A stretch of DNA of 64,000 nucleotides from Paenibacillus sp. MMS18-CY102 (lineage in GTDB: Bacteria > Bacillota > Bacilli > Paenibacillales > Paenibacillaceae), in NCBI RefSeq assembly GCF_009789195.1, contig NZ_WSTC01000001.1, positions 62,001 to 126,000 of the forward strand. The letters run 5' to 3'. Below are positions 26,024-35,548 of this stretch, piece by piece. The notes beneath the pieces were generated by a model. It was not told the origin of the DNA, did not search any database, and saw only the letters and a list, made by a program, of their open reading frames with translations. The first letter of the stretch is position 1. Every line of letters starts with the position of its first letter. A program made the position numbers and the translations under genes.

Positions 26024-26470
26024 TTAAGGGGCTGCGATCATGAAACGGACGGTTGCCATCTCATCAAGCTCATTTTGCTCTTGTACCAAAGACGCCTGGC
26101 GAAACCGGTAAAACTCCCGTTCCTTTGCCTGAAGCCACACCTTTTCATCTTTCATCTTAGTTCCCAGGTGGCTGCGACTTTGTTCAACAACGCCCTTCGC
26201 TTGATGGACCTCCGCGATTTTGTTCATTATACAACTGTCTAAGTGATCCAAATAATGTTGAATCGTCGTTAATTCACTCAGTGATACAGCAGCAGCAGAA
26301 AGTTCAAGTAACCGTTCTTCCCACTGCTTGCGCTCTGAACGCAATTGATCTAGAGACATTTGCTCAGTCTGGAGTTTGCCGATTGCATCGGATAACATCC
26401 ATTCAGCTTGCCGCTTCTCGCTTGCTTTCAAACCGACGATCTTTTCATAGGCATACCGGAATTTCGCCAA
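26024..26470 (-). CDS. fliJ: Flagellar export chaperone FliJ
   Basis: The 148-residue protein is almost wholly helical and coiled-coil, starting FRYAYEKIVGLKASEKRQAE, the typical FliJ start. FliJ sits in the centre of the FliI hexamer and connects it to FlhA. It starts 8 bases after the fliI stop. Confidence 0.9.
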   Translation of the reverse strand: MAKFRYAYEKIVGLKASEKRQAEWMLSDAIGKLQTEQMSLDQLRSERKQWEERLLELSAAAVSLSELTTIQHYLDHLDSCIMNKIAEVHQAKGVVEQSRSHLGTKMKDEKVWLQAKEREFYRFRQASLVQEQNELDEMATVRFMIAAP

Positions 26471-26477
26471 TTACATG

Positions 26478-27803
26478 TCATCTCCCGAGAAAATGTTGAA
26501 TGAGCTGCTGTTGCGCGTCTTCCAAAATGACCTTCTCGTTCGTTTTTTGCCTGGTGTAGGCCCGAATTTCATCAATCGCTTCAATCGCTTGATCAATTTT
26601 TCCATTGGAACCGTACTGATACGCCCCAATATTAATCAAGTCTTCCGAACTCTTATAGGTAGCTAGCAATCCTTTAAGCGAATTAGCGGCATCTTGCTGC
26701 TCTTCCGTCACGATTTCTTTCATGACCCGGCTGATCGATGCGAGAACATCAATTGCTGGAAAATGGCCTTGATGTGCTAACTCACGGCTTAATACGATAT
26801 GGCCGTCTAAGATGCCTCGAACAGCATCTGCAATCGGCTCGTTCATATCATCGCCATCTACGAGTACGGTATAAAAGGCGGTAATCGAGCCACTTGGCCC
26901 TGTTCCTGCCCGTTCTAACAGTTTCGGCAATGCTGCGAACACGGATGGCGTATATCCTCGTGTTGCTGGCGGTTCGCCAATTGCGAGCCCAACTTCACGA
27001 AGTGCCATTGCGTACCTAGTTACCGAATCCATCATAAGCATGACATTGAGGCCACGGTCTCTGAAATATTCGGCAATCGTTGTAGCAATAAGTGCACCTT
27101 TCATCCGAATAAGTGCAGGCTGGTCAGAAGTTGCAACGATGACGACGGAACGTGCCAGCCCTTCTGGACCAAGATCCTTCTCGATAAACTCAAGCACCTC
27201 ACGCCCACGTTCGCCGATTAAAGCAATAACGTTGACATCTGCAGAAGTATTGCGTGCAATCATGCCTAGCAACGTACTTTTCCCAACACCTGATCCAGCA
27301 AAAATGCCGACACGCTGGCCTTGCCCTACGGTAAGCAATCCGTCTATTGCTCTAACGCCGATTCCAAGCGGTTCTGTGACCCGAGGGCGCATTAGCGGAT
27401 TGTTAGGAACATTATTCGTTGAACTGTGGGGCATCCGGCTTGGGATAAACGATCCATCCAATGGTTGCCCGAGCCCATCAAGCACTTTGCCTAACAATTC
27501 CGAACCAACTTGAACGGTTAACGGTTTTCCTGTGCCGACTACGTCACAGCCTGGGCCAATGGACTCTAGCTCGCCAAGCGGCATGAGAATAACCTTATTA
27601 TCTTTGAATCCAACGACTTCCGCTTTGAGCGGTTTTGCGCCTTTGGTCGGATAGATATAACAGACTTCTCCGATACTGGCATCTGGTCCTTCGGACTCAA
27701 CGGTTAGCCCAATAACTTGTGTAACTTTGCCATTCACGCGTACAGGATCTAATGGTCCCATATGCTCGATATACTTGGCTGCATTAAGCTTCGGAATGCT
27801 CAT
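26478..27803 (-). CDS. fliI: Flagellar export ATPase FliI
   Basis: The 441-residue ATPase has Walker A at about residues 169-176 (AGSGVGKS), the GERGREVLEF motif and MMDSVTRYAMALREVGLA. It is related to the F1 beta subunit and unfolds or releases export substrates. I chose the ATG at 27803 (MSIPKLNAAKY), 7 bases after GGAGG; the frame is open nine codons further up. It overlaps the end of fliH. Confidence 0.97.
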   Translation of the reverse strand: MSIPKLNAAKYIEHMGPLDPVRVNGKVTQVIGLTVESEGPDASIGEVCYIYPTKGAKPLKAEVVGFKDNKVILMPLGELESIGPGCDVVGTGKPLTVQVGSELLGKVLDGLGQPLDGSFIPSRMPHSSTNNVPNNPLMRPRVTEPLGIGVRAIDGLLTVGQGQRVGIFAGSGVGKSTLLGMIARNTSADVNVIALIGERGREVLEFIEKDLGPEGLARSVVIVATSDQPALIRMKGALIATTIAEYFRDRGLNVMLMMDSVTRYAMALREVGLAIGEPPATRGYTPSVFAALPKLLERAGTGPSGSITAFYTVLVDGDDMNEPIADAVRGILDGHIVLSRELAHQGHFPAIDVLASISRVMKEIVTEEQQDAANSLKGLLATYKSSEDLINIGAYQYGSNGKIDQAIEAIDEIRAYTRQKTNEKVILEDAQQQLIQHFLGR

Positions 27804-28632
27804 CTGCGTTCCTCCACTCATCGCTATCAAGCGCCAACTGTACTAATTCTCGCTTGATTTCGGTAAGTTGCGTATCAATTCGAGCATCAATGCTGCCGAA
27901 TGTGGATCGAATGACACAACCGTAATCACGAACCGTCGGATCTGGCAAAATGTGCAGTTCAGCCTGTGAATCGATCGATAATGTCAGTTCTTCACGAGCC
28001 GCTTGCATGAAAGCAAGATGCGCAGGCGCGACACATAAGGTGATAACACCTTGTTCGCGTCTTCTAGCAAGAGACTTGCGAATCATTTCAATCGCAATTT
28101 CAGGTGAAACAGTTAATTGCCGACCGATTAATTTTTCAGCAATTGCAGAGCTCAGATCAACGAGAAACGGCTCAGATTCCTGAATAATTTGCTCTCGCAC
28201 CCGATAAGCAGCGGTTAATAAATGGCTTGCTTCTTCGATCCGCTGCTGCCATTCTTGCTGAAGCTCATGCAATGCTTGTGAACGGCCATCTGCATAACCA
28301 GACTGAAAACCTTCTTCTCTCGCTTGTATGACAATCGCTTCATCTTCAGTGCGGCGTTCTTGCCACCATTCCGTAATTTGCATCTCGGCATTGGCTAGAA
28401 GCGTATTACTATGCTCAACTGCATCGCGAACATGTTCTTCAGCGAATTGCTGCGCATCGGCGATAATTTCATCTCGCAGTGAAATCGTTTCGGCATCAGG
28501 TTGAGGCGTTTCATCAACAACCTCTTCCTCTTCTGGCACTGGCGGTACGTAGCGGTTGAACCATTCCAATTTGCGCAAGTCTTCCACTGACACGACATGT
28601 GAAGACTTTATCAAATTAGACAATGATATCAT
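27784..28632 (-). CDS. fliH: Flagellar assembly protein FliH
   Basis: About 282 residues; a coiled coil (about 60-150) precedes a V-ATPase-E-like C-domain with DLSSAIAEKLIGRQLTVSPE. FliH binds and restrains FliI. The start is uncertain: the ATG at 28632 (MISLSNLIKSS) has GGAGG only 2 bases away, a TTG at 28623 (codon 4) would be better spaced, and a GTG at 28662 lies further up inside fliG. All overlap the fliG end, which implies translational coupling. Confidence 0.88.
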   Translation of the reverse strand: MISLSNLIKSSHVVSVEDLRKLEWFNRYVPPVPEEEEVVDETPQPDAETISLRDEIIADAQQFAEEHVRDAVEHSNTLLANAEMQITEWWQERRTEDEAIVIQAREEGFQSGYADGRSQALHELQQEWQQRIEEASHLLTAAYRVREQIIQESEPFLVDLSSAIAEKLIGRQLTVSPEIAIEMIRKSLARRREQGVITLCVAPAHLAFMQAAREELTLSIDSQAELHILPDPTVRDYGCVIRSTFGSIDARIDTQLTEIKRELVQLALDSDEWRNADEHSEA

Positions 28633-29629
28633 CTCCTCCACCACGGGCGATGATAATTTCACTTGCTTCTTCCAGTCGGCGAATCGTTGCTACGATGCGC
28701 GTTTGTGCTTCCTCAACATCACGCAGCCGCACTGGGCCCATGTATTCCATTTCTTCCTTGAATGTCTCTGCCATACGCTTGGACATATTGCGGAAGATCG
28801 CTTCGCGCACTTCTTCGCTTGCAACTTTGAGTGCGAGCTGAAGATCGGATGTTTCGAGATCGCGAATGATCCGTTGAATGGAACGATTGTCGATGTTGAC
28901 GATATCTTCGAATACGAACATCCGTTTTTTGATCTCTTCAGCAAGCTCTGGATCTTGAATCTCGAGTGCATCGAGAATGGTTCTTTCCGTACCCCGGTCA
29001 ACGCCATTCAAGATCATAACGATCGATTCGATACCGCCAGCTGTCGAGTAATCTTGTGTAACGGTTGCGGACAGTTTCTGTTCAAGCACACGTTCTACTT
29101 GTGTCAGTACTTCTGGTGAAGTGCTGTCCATTAAAGCAATTCGGCGCGCCACCTCTGCCTGCTTCTCTTGTGGGAGAGAAGACAAAATATGCGAGGACTG
29201 TTCAGCCTGTAAATAAGAGAGAACTAACGCAATGGTTTGCGGGTTCTCGTTTTGGATAAAGTTCAAAATTTGCGTTGGCTCTGCTTTGCGGGCAAAGTCG
29301 AAAGGCCGTACTTGAAGTGTAGCCGTTAGGCGATTAATAACTTCAACTGCCTTTTGCTCTCCGAGCGCTTTTTCCAAAATATCTTTGGCGTACGCGATAC
29401 CGCCCTGTTGAATATACTCTTGTGCCAGGCATATCTGATGGAACTCAGAAAGAATTTGTTCCCGTTCCGTGCTATCTACCTTACGGACGTTCGCAATCTC
29501 AAGCGTTAATTGCTCAATCTCATCTTCACGCAATTGCTTGAAAATTTCTGCCGATACTTCTGGACCTAACGTAATTAACAGGATGGCGGCTTTTTGCCTG
29601 CCGGATAATCCTCCGAATGTTTTCGCCAT
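28616..29629 (-). CDS. fliG: Flagellar motor switch protein FliG
   Basis: The 338-residue FliG has the N-domain (FGGLSGRQKAAILLITLGPE), the EHPQ-equivalent middle segment (NENPQTIALVLSYL) and the C-domain torque helix with RSIQRIIRDLETSDLQLALK. It transmits stator force to the MS ring. The ATG at 29629 (MAKTFGG) follows AGAGGTGG; length matches B. subtilis FliG. Confidence 0.97.
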   Translation of the reverse strand: MAKTFGGLSGRQKAAILLITLGPEVSAEIFKQLREDEIEQLTLEIANVRKVDSTEREQILSEFHQICLAQEYIQQGGIAYAKDILEKALGEQKAVEVINRLTATLQVRPFDFARKAEPTQILNFIQNENPQTIALVLSYLQAEQSSHILSSLPQEKQAEVARRIALMDSTSPEVLTQVERVLEQKLSATVTQDYSTAGGIESIVMILNGVDRGTERTILDALEIQDPELAEEIKKRMFVFEDIVNIDNRSIQRIIRDLETSDLQLALKVASEEVREAIFRNMSKRMAETFKEEMEYMGPVRLRDVEEAQTRIVATIRRLEEASEIIIARGGGDDIIV

Positions 29630-29640
29630 GCCAGCCACCT

Positions 29641-31224
29641 CTATTCGTCCACAAGCCAAGTCCGAAGAAGATTAACGAATTCTTCAGGCTTGCGTTTGGC
29701 GAGTGTTTCAAGATTTTTACGCACTTGATGGTCATTTGCACCATTTTCCAGATCGAGTGTTGGGAATTCAACTCGCACCGGATCTGCTGCTGCAGCCGCT
29801 TCTGCCGCCGCAATTACTGCATTCCGTTTCCGTTTGCGCATCATGCCGATTGCAAAGCCTGCAATGAGTGCCAATGCTGCTACACCGATACCGGCCATCC
29901 ATGCTGTGCTAAGTTTGGACGATTCGGATGCGCCGCCGCCTGCTGCAAAGTCTTGCGCCATAACTGTAACGCGCTGGCTAACGATTGAATCGCTCGCTAC
30001 ATCAAGCCCTGACTGCGAAAGCTGCGTGCGAAGAATTTGTTTTACATAGTTCGTAATTTGCGTTTGCGCTTCGCCTTGCAGCGATGCACGATTGACGCCA
30101 ACGCTGATCGTTAAATCTTTGATCATGAACGGGCTAGATTCTACGATGTTTTTGATTCGGTTAATTTCATAGTTACGAATGCTGGACGTTTCTTCGTTAG
30201 AAGAGTTGCCTGCACCGTTAGTAGCTGTGTAACCTGGAACATCGGTTTCGCCTGCGCCCGGTACGCCACCGACTGCTGAATCGGTGTTCGTCGACGTTTT
30301 GCTTGTATCCTGTTGGCTAACGATAACGCCATTATTGTTGTTGTTCGCGATTGGCTCAACTAAACTTTGCTCCGAAGACTTCTTGTCAAAATTCAAGCTG
30401 CTCGTAATATAAACAGCTACATTGCCTTCACCAATCATCGTGCTTAAATATTGTTGAATGTTTTTCTTTAATTCAGTTTCGTACTTGCGTTGAATCTGGA
30501 ACAGCTGATCCGCCACTTCTGTACCGCCATTTGCTAGGCTTCCGCCTGCCTCCGAAGAGATCAGTTCGCCTTCTGGGCTAGCAATCGTAATATCATCGAT
30601 CGCCAGATTTGGCACGGCAGTCTTCACGAGTTTGAAGTATCCATCGACTTCCTTTTGGTTAGGGCGATAGCCACTCATGAAGTTTAGCGTGATCGATGCA
30701 ATGGCATGTTCTTCCTCCCTATCCGCGAATACGCTTTCTTGAGGAAGCGTCACAAGAACCCTAGACGATTGTACACCCTTCATGTTGTTCAACAACTGCT
30801 GTACTTCGCCATTGAGTGCATTCCGATATTTAACGTTGAATTCGTTATCCGTCGTACCCCATTGGGATGAATTCTGCTCGAAGATATCGAAGCCAATAGA
30901 ACCATTTTGGACTAAGCCTTGCGAGCCTACATCGACTTTGACGCGCGATGCGACCGCACTTGGAACCATAATGCTTTTTCCGTCCGAGGACAGTTGGTAC
31001 TTGATGCCGCCGCTATCTAAGTAATTCATAATAGCAGCTGAATCTGTTGAATCGAGATTCTGGAATGCAATCTCGTATTCCGTTCTTGAGAATATGTAGG
31101 TTAAAAGAATGATTGCCAGTATCAAAAAACCTAGAGTACCGCCTAGCCAAATCTTCTGCTTCTTGCCCGTTTGACTCCACCATTGCGAGAGTCGGTCACG
31201 ATACCGGGCGATTGTCTCATTCAC
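29641..31224 (-). CDS. fliF: Flagellar MS-ring protein FliF
   Basis: The 527-residue protein has two membrane helices (about 24-46 and 437-458) enclosing the ring-building motifs; the N-terminal one is followed by the YscJ-like domain (FQNLDSTDSAAIMNYLDSGG). The C-terminal tail (EFPTLDLENGANDHQVRKNL) binds FliG. AGGTGA precedes the ATG. Confidence 0.97.
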   Translation of the reverse strand: MNETIARYRDRLSQWWSQTGKKQKIWLGGTLGFLILAIILLTYIFSRTEYEIAFQNLDSTDSAAIMNYLDSGGIKYQLSSDGKSIMVPSAVASRVKVDVGSQGLVQNGSIGFDIFEQNSSQWGTTDNEFNVKYRNALNGEVQQLLNNMKGVQSSRVLVTLPQESVFADREEEHAIASITLNFMSGYRPNQKEVDGYFKLVKTAVPNLAIDDITIASPEGELISSEAGGSLANGGTEVADQLFQIQRKYETELKKNIQQYLSTMIGEGNVAVYITSSLNFDKKSSEQSLVEPIANNNNNGVIVSQQDTSKTSTNTDSAVGGVPGAGETDVPGYTATNGAGNSSNEETSSIRNYEINRIKNIVESSPFMIKDLTISVGVNRASLQGEAQTQITNYVKQILRTQLSQSGLDVASDSIVSQRVTVMAQDFAAGGGASESSKLSTAWMAGIGVAALALIAGFAIGMMRKRKRNAVIAAAEAAAAADPVRVEFPTLDLENGANDHQVRKNLETLAKRKPEEFVNLLRTWLVDE

Positions 31225-31268
31225 AGTGTCACCTCACCCATTGCTTTGCCAGTTCGTCTTTTCACGTT

Positions 31269-31577
31269 TTACAGCTGCATTCGCATGATGTCTTGATAAG
31301 CTTCAACTACGCGATTGCGAATCTGAGTGGTGAGCTGAAGACTAAGTTGCGCCTGCTCTGAGGCGATCATGACTTGCGATACATCAACCTTGCCTGCCAT
31401 AAACTGTGTTGCTTGCACTTGTGCGTTATGTTCCTGTGCACTCACGCTATTCAAAGCTTGCTCCAAGAAATTACCGAACGATTGCGTTACTTCAGCCGGC
31501 GATGCTTGTCCAACTGCTGTAATGTTGTTGCTAACCTGAACCGGTTGTACCGGTATCGCGGTGACTGCTTGTATCAA
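31269..31577 (-). CDS. fliE: Flagellar hook-basal body protein FliE
   Basis: The 102-residue protein has the FliE pattern: FGNFLEQALNSVSAQEHNAQ, then SQVMIASEQAQLSLQLTTQI and RVVEAYQDIMRMQL at the C-terminus. FliE connects the MS ring to the rod. It lies between flgC and fliF. Confidence 0.95.
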   Translation of the reverse strand: MIQAVTAIPVQPVQVSNNITAVGQASPAEVTQSFGNFLEQALNSVSAQEHNAQVQATQFMAGKVDVSQVMIASEQAQLSLQLTTQIRNRVVEAYQDIMRMQL

Positions 31578-31596
31578 GCTTCATCCCTCCACTACT

Positions 31597-32046
31597 TTAT
31601 CTGCCAATCTCAAGCGCCTTGGCGAACATGCCTTTTGTTGCGTTAAGTGCTGTAATATTCGCTTCGTAAGAGCGCGATGCTGAGATCATGTCAATCATTT
31701 CTTTCGCGATGTCAACGTTCGGCATGCTTACATAGCCAAATTCATCTGCATCAGGGTGGCTTGGATTGTATACCAGTTTCGGAGGTGTTTTATCCTCTAC
31801 GATTTTGGTTACTTTTACACCAGGGTTAGCTGTAGCTCCATTCATTTGTCCAGAGAGAACATCTGAGAAGCTTTGGGCCGCAGGTTCCATAACGACCATC
31901 TTGCGAGCGTATGGCACGAATTTGCCATTTACGTAAGCTGCACGAGTTGTTTCTGCATTCGCGATGTTGGAAGATATGACGTCCATCCGAAGCCTTTGGG
32001 CAGTTAATGCTGATGCATTCGCATCAAATCCATTGCTTAGCCTCAT
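31597..32046 (-). CDS. flgC: Flagellar basal-body rod protein FlgC
   Basis: The 149-residue protein has the rod N-terminus LRMDVISSNIANAETTR and the C-terminus GYVSMPNVDIAKEMIDMISA with SRSYEANITALNATKGM. It is a proximal rod subunit. It starts 3 bases after the flgB stop. Confidence 0.96.
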   Translation of the reverse strand: MRLSNGFDANASALTAQRLRMDVISSNIANAETTRAAYVNGKFVPYARKMVVMEPAAQSFSDVLSGQMNGATANPGVKVTKIVEDKTPPKLVYNPSHPDADEFGYVSMPNVDIAKEMIDMISASRSYEANITALNATKGMFAKALEIGR

Positions 32047-32049
32047 CCG

Positions 32050-32460
32050 TTACGCTCTCCCTTCGATTGCAGTAGTCATCATCTTAGCGTCATGATTCAG
32101 TTGCTGAATGTAGAAGTTGTAAGAGAGCTGGTTTTTTGCGAGAAGCGTCATCTCACGATCGATATCAACGTTGTTGCCATTATTGTTTATCGAATTATTC
32201 TCGTCCAACACTACTTCAGGAGCCGGAATGGTTGAAGATTGTCCGATTGGGATATGCTTTGCATTCGTCCGAATGCCAGCAATCTTTGTCTCGTTTGTCC
32301 CCATTGCATCCGCAAGCAGATCTTCGAATAGTACTTCAGATCGCTTAAAATTCGGCGTATCGACATTTGCGATGTTGTCGGAAATTACCTTCTGCCTAGT
32401 CTCAGCCGATTGTATCGCCGTCTCCAATCGTCGAAATTCGATTCCATTCAACAATTTCAC
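32050..32460 (-). CDS. flgB: Flagellar basal-body rod protein FlgB
   Basis: About 136 residues with the rod motif RQKVISDNIANVDTPNFKRS and the C-terminal VDIDREMTLLAKNQLSYN. The start is ambiguous. GTG at 32460 (VKLLNGIEFRRLETA) has GGGGAAC about 7 bases ahead and gives the usual family length. The frame continues to ATGs at 32538 and 32541 with no ribosome binding site, and to a GTG at 32517 behind GAAGGAAT. flgB is the first gene of the fla/che operon. Confidence 0.92.
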   Translation of the reverse strand: MKLLNGIEFRRLETAIQSAETRQKVISDNIANVDTPNFKRSEVLFEDLLADAMGTNETKIAGIRTNAKHIPIGQSSTIPAPEVVLDENNSINNNGNNVDIDREMTLLAKNQLSYNFYIQQLNHDAKMMTTAIEGRA

Positions 32461-32532
32461 CGATTGTTCCCCACTTTCTGATTCTTGATCTCTTAACGTA
32501 TTCCACTCGGACTTCACTATTCCTTCTTGGTT

Positions 32533-32591
32533 CGACATCATTTTGTTAAAAAAATGAGAAAGGGATGTCGAGTTTTGCCGACATGATTATA
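32533..32591 (-). promoter_or_regulatory. flgB upstream region: -10 box and three complementary repeats
   Basis: On the minus strand a perfect TATAAT stands at 32586-32591; no good -35 is found at 17 bp (TATAAA). Downstream come ATGTCG (32579-32584), CGACAT(C) (32564-32570) and GATGTCG (32533-32539). The middle copy can pair with either of the other two, so two mutually exclusive hairpins (6 bp and 7 bp) can form; a T-run lies between the second and third. This could be an operator or a leader switch at the start of the fla/che transcript. Confidence 0.45.
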
Positions 32592-32621
32592 TTCTTCAAT
32601 TTCCTAATTTTATACAATAAG

Positions 32622-32656
32622 AAAAAAGCCCTATCTTTTATAAAAAAGACAGGGCT
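32622..32656 (-). terminator. Rho-independent terminator of codY
   Basis: A 13-bp stem (32627-32639 with 44-56 of the same hundred, one G-U pair) and a loop of four bases is followed on the minus strand by UUUUUUC. It begins 23 bases after the codY stop and separates the hslVU-codY unit from fla/che. Confidence 0.9.
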
Positions 32657-32678
32657 CTCCTCGTCCGAACGGACTAAA

Positions 32679-33449
32679 CTATGCTTTTATCTTGTCTAGT
32701 TCCACTAATAGCTGCGGATTCAGAATTTTAATGTAAGTGCCTTTCATGCCGAGCGAACGGGTCTCAATCACGCCCGCACTTTCCAATTTTCTTAAAGCAT
32801 TTACAATTACTGAGCGAGTGATTCCGACCCGATCCGCGATCTTGGAAGCGACAAGCAAGCCTTCTTTTCCATCAAGTTCCTCGAAAATATGCTCCACAGC
32901 TTCCATTTCACTGAACGATAATGAACCAACCGCCACAGCTACGACAGCACGGCTGCGTGCTTCGAGTTCCACTTCTTCCGCCCGTTCCCGTAATATTTCC
33001 ATCCCGACGATCGTCGAGCCATACTCAGCAAGGATAAGATCCTCATCAACAAACGTTTCCGCATCGCGAGTTAAAACGAGCGTTCCAAGCCGATCCCCAC
33101 CGCCAATAATTGGCACAACAGTCATCGTGCGATGTCCTGACAGAAGTGGAAACGCTTCAGTAACGCCAGGATCTGCCTCCACATTCGTAACGGTTTCTTG
33201 CAACAGCAAGAACCGGTCATTGCTCTCAGACGATAATCGAATCTCACCGATTGACATCGTTCTTAGGTGGTCATGCTCATAAGCACCCATCGCAGCACAT
33301 CCAAGAATTTTGCCTTTTCGGCTGACTACAAATACATTGCCTTGCATGGTGGTGCTTAGAACTTCCGCCATCTCTCGAAAGTTAAGCGCTTTGCCAGCCG
33401 CCCGTTGCAACAGCCGGTTTAATGTCCTAGTCTTAGCTAGTAAAGTCAT
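32679..33449 (-). CDS. codY: GTP/branched-chain amino acid sensing repressor CodY
   Basis: The 256-residue CodY has the N-terminal GAF effector domain (about 1-155) that binds Ile, Leu or Val, and a C-terminal winged helix-turn-helix with [20 protein letters not shown] (about 201-220), the family's recognition helix. CodY represses stationary-phase genes, including fla/che in B. subtilis, which starts directly downstream here. It ends at a terminator and follows hslU by 28 bases. Confidence 0.98.
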   Translation of the reverse strand: MTLLAKTRTLNRLLQRAAGKALNFREMAEVLSTTMQGNVFVVSRKGKILGCAAMGAYEHDHLRTMSIGEIRLSSESNDRFLLLQETVTNVEADPGVTEAFPLLSGHRTMTVVPIIGGGDRLGTLVLTRDAETFVDEDLILAEYGSTIVGMEILRERAEEVELEARSRAVVAVAVGSLSFSEMEAVEHIFEELDGKEGLLVASKIADRVGITRSVIVNALRKLESAGVIETRSLGMKGTYIKILNPQLLVELDKIKA

Positions 33450-33477
33450 GTTACCTGTCCTCCCAAAACGGCCCCTA

Positions 33478-34875
33478 CTACAAAATATACTGGCTTAAAT
33501 CGCGGTTTTGCGCGATGCTGCCCAGCTTCTCCTTCACATATTCAGGCGTTATCGTAATACGCTCTAAATTTAAGTCAGGTGCCTCGAATGACAAATCCTC
33601 GAGCAGCTTCTCCAGTATTGTATGAAGCCGGCGTGCGCCGATATTTTCGGTGTTTTTGTTTACGTCAGCGGCAATGGATGCAAGCTCCCGAATGGCGTCA
33701 TCCGAGAATTCGATCGCTATGCCTTCTGTTTCCAGTAACGCTGTATATTGCTTAGTTAAAGCGTTTTTAGGTTCCTGCAAAATCTTCACAAAATCTTCAA
33801 GGCTGAGGCTCGTCAGTTCAACCCGGATTGGGAAACGGCCTTGAAGCTCCGGGATAAGATCCGAAGGTTTTGCTACATGGAATGCTCCCGCGGCTACGAA
33901 CAGCACATAATCTGTCTTCACTGGACCATACTTGGTCATGACGGTAGAGCCCTCAACGATTGGCAAGATATCGCGTTGCACGCCCTCACGCGAAACATCA
34001 GGCCCTGATCCTCTTGATGGGCTTGCGATTTTATCGATTTCATCAATAAAGATAATGCCCGATTGCTCTGCTCGCAATACGGATTCTGTAATCACATCAT
34101 CCATATCAATGAGCTTTGTTGCTTCTTCTTGAATGAGCGCTTTACGTGCATCTTTAATTTTGAGCTTACGCTTCTTCGTACGCTTCGGCATAAATTGGCC
34201 GAGCAAATCCTGCATATTTGCGCCCATGCCTTCGCCCGGCTGGCCAGAGAGCATATCCATCATATTAGGCGTGTTGTCTTCTACTTCAATCTCAATCATT
34301 TCATTTTCTAACAGCCCCGCTGCAAGCTTTTCCTTGGCAGCTTTACGTTGTTCAGCAACGGAGGAATCGTACTCTGGTTCTGGTTCAGCCTCTTTGCCCT
34401 GTTGTCCGCCGAATAACATTTCAAACGGATTTTTTTGCGTTTTGGACTTGTTTGCAGATGGAACAAGCAATGCTACGATCCGTTCATTCGCCAGCACCTC
34501 TGCTCGGTCACGAACGCGCTCCGTACGCTCAGCTTTCACGATACGGATCGCCGTTTCAACGAGATCACGCACCATAGATTCAACATCACGGCCGACGTAA
34601 CCGACCTCGGTGAACTTAGTAGCTTCAACTTTGACGAAAGGAGCCTGCACAAGTTTCGCTAGACGGCGGGCAATTTCCGTTTTGCCCACGCCAGTTGGAC
34701 CGATCATCAGAATATTTTTAGGCACGATTTCGTCACGAATATCTTCTGCCAGCCTGCTTCTTCTGTATCGATTGCGCAATGCGACGGCAACAGAACGCTT
34801 CGCTTGCTTTTGGCCGATAATATATTTATCCAGCTCTGCGACAATTTGTCGCGGTGTCATCGACTCGTTACCCAT
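33478..34875 (-). CDS. hslU: ATP-dependent protease ATPase subunit HslU (ClpY)
   Basis: The 465-residue AAA+ unfoldase has Walker A at residues 59-66 (GPTGVGKT), Walker [12 protein letters not shown], and the intermediate I-domain (about 110-240). It feeds substrates to HslV. The ATG at 34875 is 9 bases after GGAGG. The gene order hslV-hslU-codY matches B. subtilis codWX-codY (clpQY-codY). Confidence 0.97.
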   Translation of the reverse strand: MGNESMTPRQIVAELDKYIIGQKQAKRSVAVALRNRYRRSRLAEDIRDEIVPKNILMIGPTGVGKTEIARRLAKLVQAPFVKVEATKFTEVGYVGRDVESMVRDLVETAIRIVKAERTERVRDRAEVLANERIVALLVPSANKSKTQKNPFEMLFGGQQGKEAEPEPEYDSSVAEQRKAAKEKLAAGLLENEMIEIEVEDNTPNMMDMLSGQPGEGMGANMQDLLGQFMPKRTKKRKLKIKDARKALIQEEATKLIDMDDVITESVLRAEQSGIIFIDEIDKIASPSRGSGPDVSREGVQRDILPIVEGSTVMTKYGPVKTDYVLFVAAGAFHVAKPSDLIPELQGRFPIRVELTSLSLEDFVKILQEPKNALTKQYTALLETEGIAIEFSDDAIRELASIAADVNKNTENIGARRLHTILEKLLEDLSFEAPDLNLERITITPEYVKEKLGSIAQNRDLSQYIL

Positions 34876-34961
34876 TGTGGCATCCCTCCGCCGGTTAGTG
34901 TATTGTTCCTAGTGCACTTGAACTTTTATCCTTCTTCTTGCCTATTGCAAAGCTGCGATGT

Positions 34962-35507
34962 TTACACTTCTTCCACAATAATATTACGATTCGTAAACAC
35001 ACAAATGTCGGCCGCAATTTCGAGTGCTGCTCTCGCCATATCTTTTGCTTCCATATGCGTAGCATGCTGCTTCAATGCACGTGCCGCCGACAGTGCGAAG
35101 CTTCCGCCCGAGCCGATTGCAAGCACATCATCATCCGGCTCAATAATTTCGCCGTTTCCTGAGATCAGCAAGAGCCCATTCGCATCCATGACAAGCAGCA
35201 TAGCTTCGAGCTTGCGAAGCACACGGTCTGAACGCCACTCCTTGGCTAGTTCAACCGCAGAACGCTGCAGATTGCCATGATGCTCCTCCAGCTTGCCTTC
35301 GAACTTTTCGAACAATGTAATCGCATCGGCAACGGAGCCTGCAAACCCGGCAACTACTTGCCCGCGATAAAGGCGGCGCACTTTTTTGGCGGTTCCCTTC
35401 ATGACCATGCTGTTGCCGAAGGTCACTTGGCCATCCCCTGCAATCGCGCCTTGGCCATTATGCCGTACCGCGCATATCGTCGTTGCGTGAAACTGCATCT
35501 CCATCAT
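34962..35507 (-). CDS. hslV: ATP-dependent protease peptidase subunit HslV (ClpQ)
   Basis: The 181-residue HslV has the proteasome-like fold: [23 protein letters not shown] at the start, [17 protein letters not shown], and [16 protein letters not shown]. It forms the proteolytic chamber with HslU. It begins [10 protein letters not shown], like the extended Bacillus form, but has neither Ser nor Thr at position 2; exposing Thr9 or Thr10 would need removal of a propeptide. GAGGAGGGT precedes the first ATG. Confidence 0.96.
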   Translation of the reverse strand: MMEMQFHATTICAVRHNGQGAIAGDGQVTFGNSMVMKGTAKKVRRLYRGQVVAGFAGSVADAITLFEKFEGKLEEHHGNLQRSAVELAKEWRSDRVLRKLEAMLLVMDANGLLLISGNGEIIEPDDDVLAIGSGGSFALSAARALKQHATHMEAKDMARAALEIAADICVFTNRNIIVEEV

Positions 35508-35548
35508 GGACCCTCCTCAACGTTTTTCCGCGCTGCGTTTTGAAATCA

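Noticed and set aside
26005-26030. ACCGATAT near the fliJ-ylxF junction as a sigma-D promoter
   Set aside because: One mismatch in the -10, no TAAA at 14-16 bp, and it serves as the end of fliJ and the ylxF ribosome binding region.
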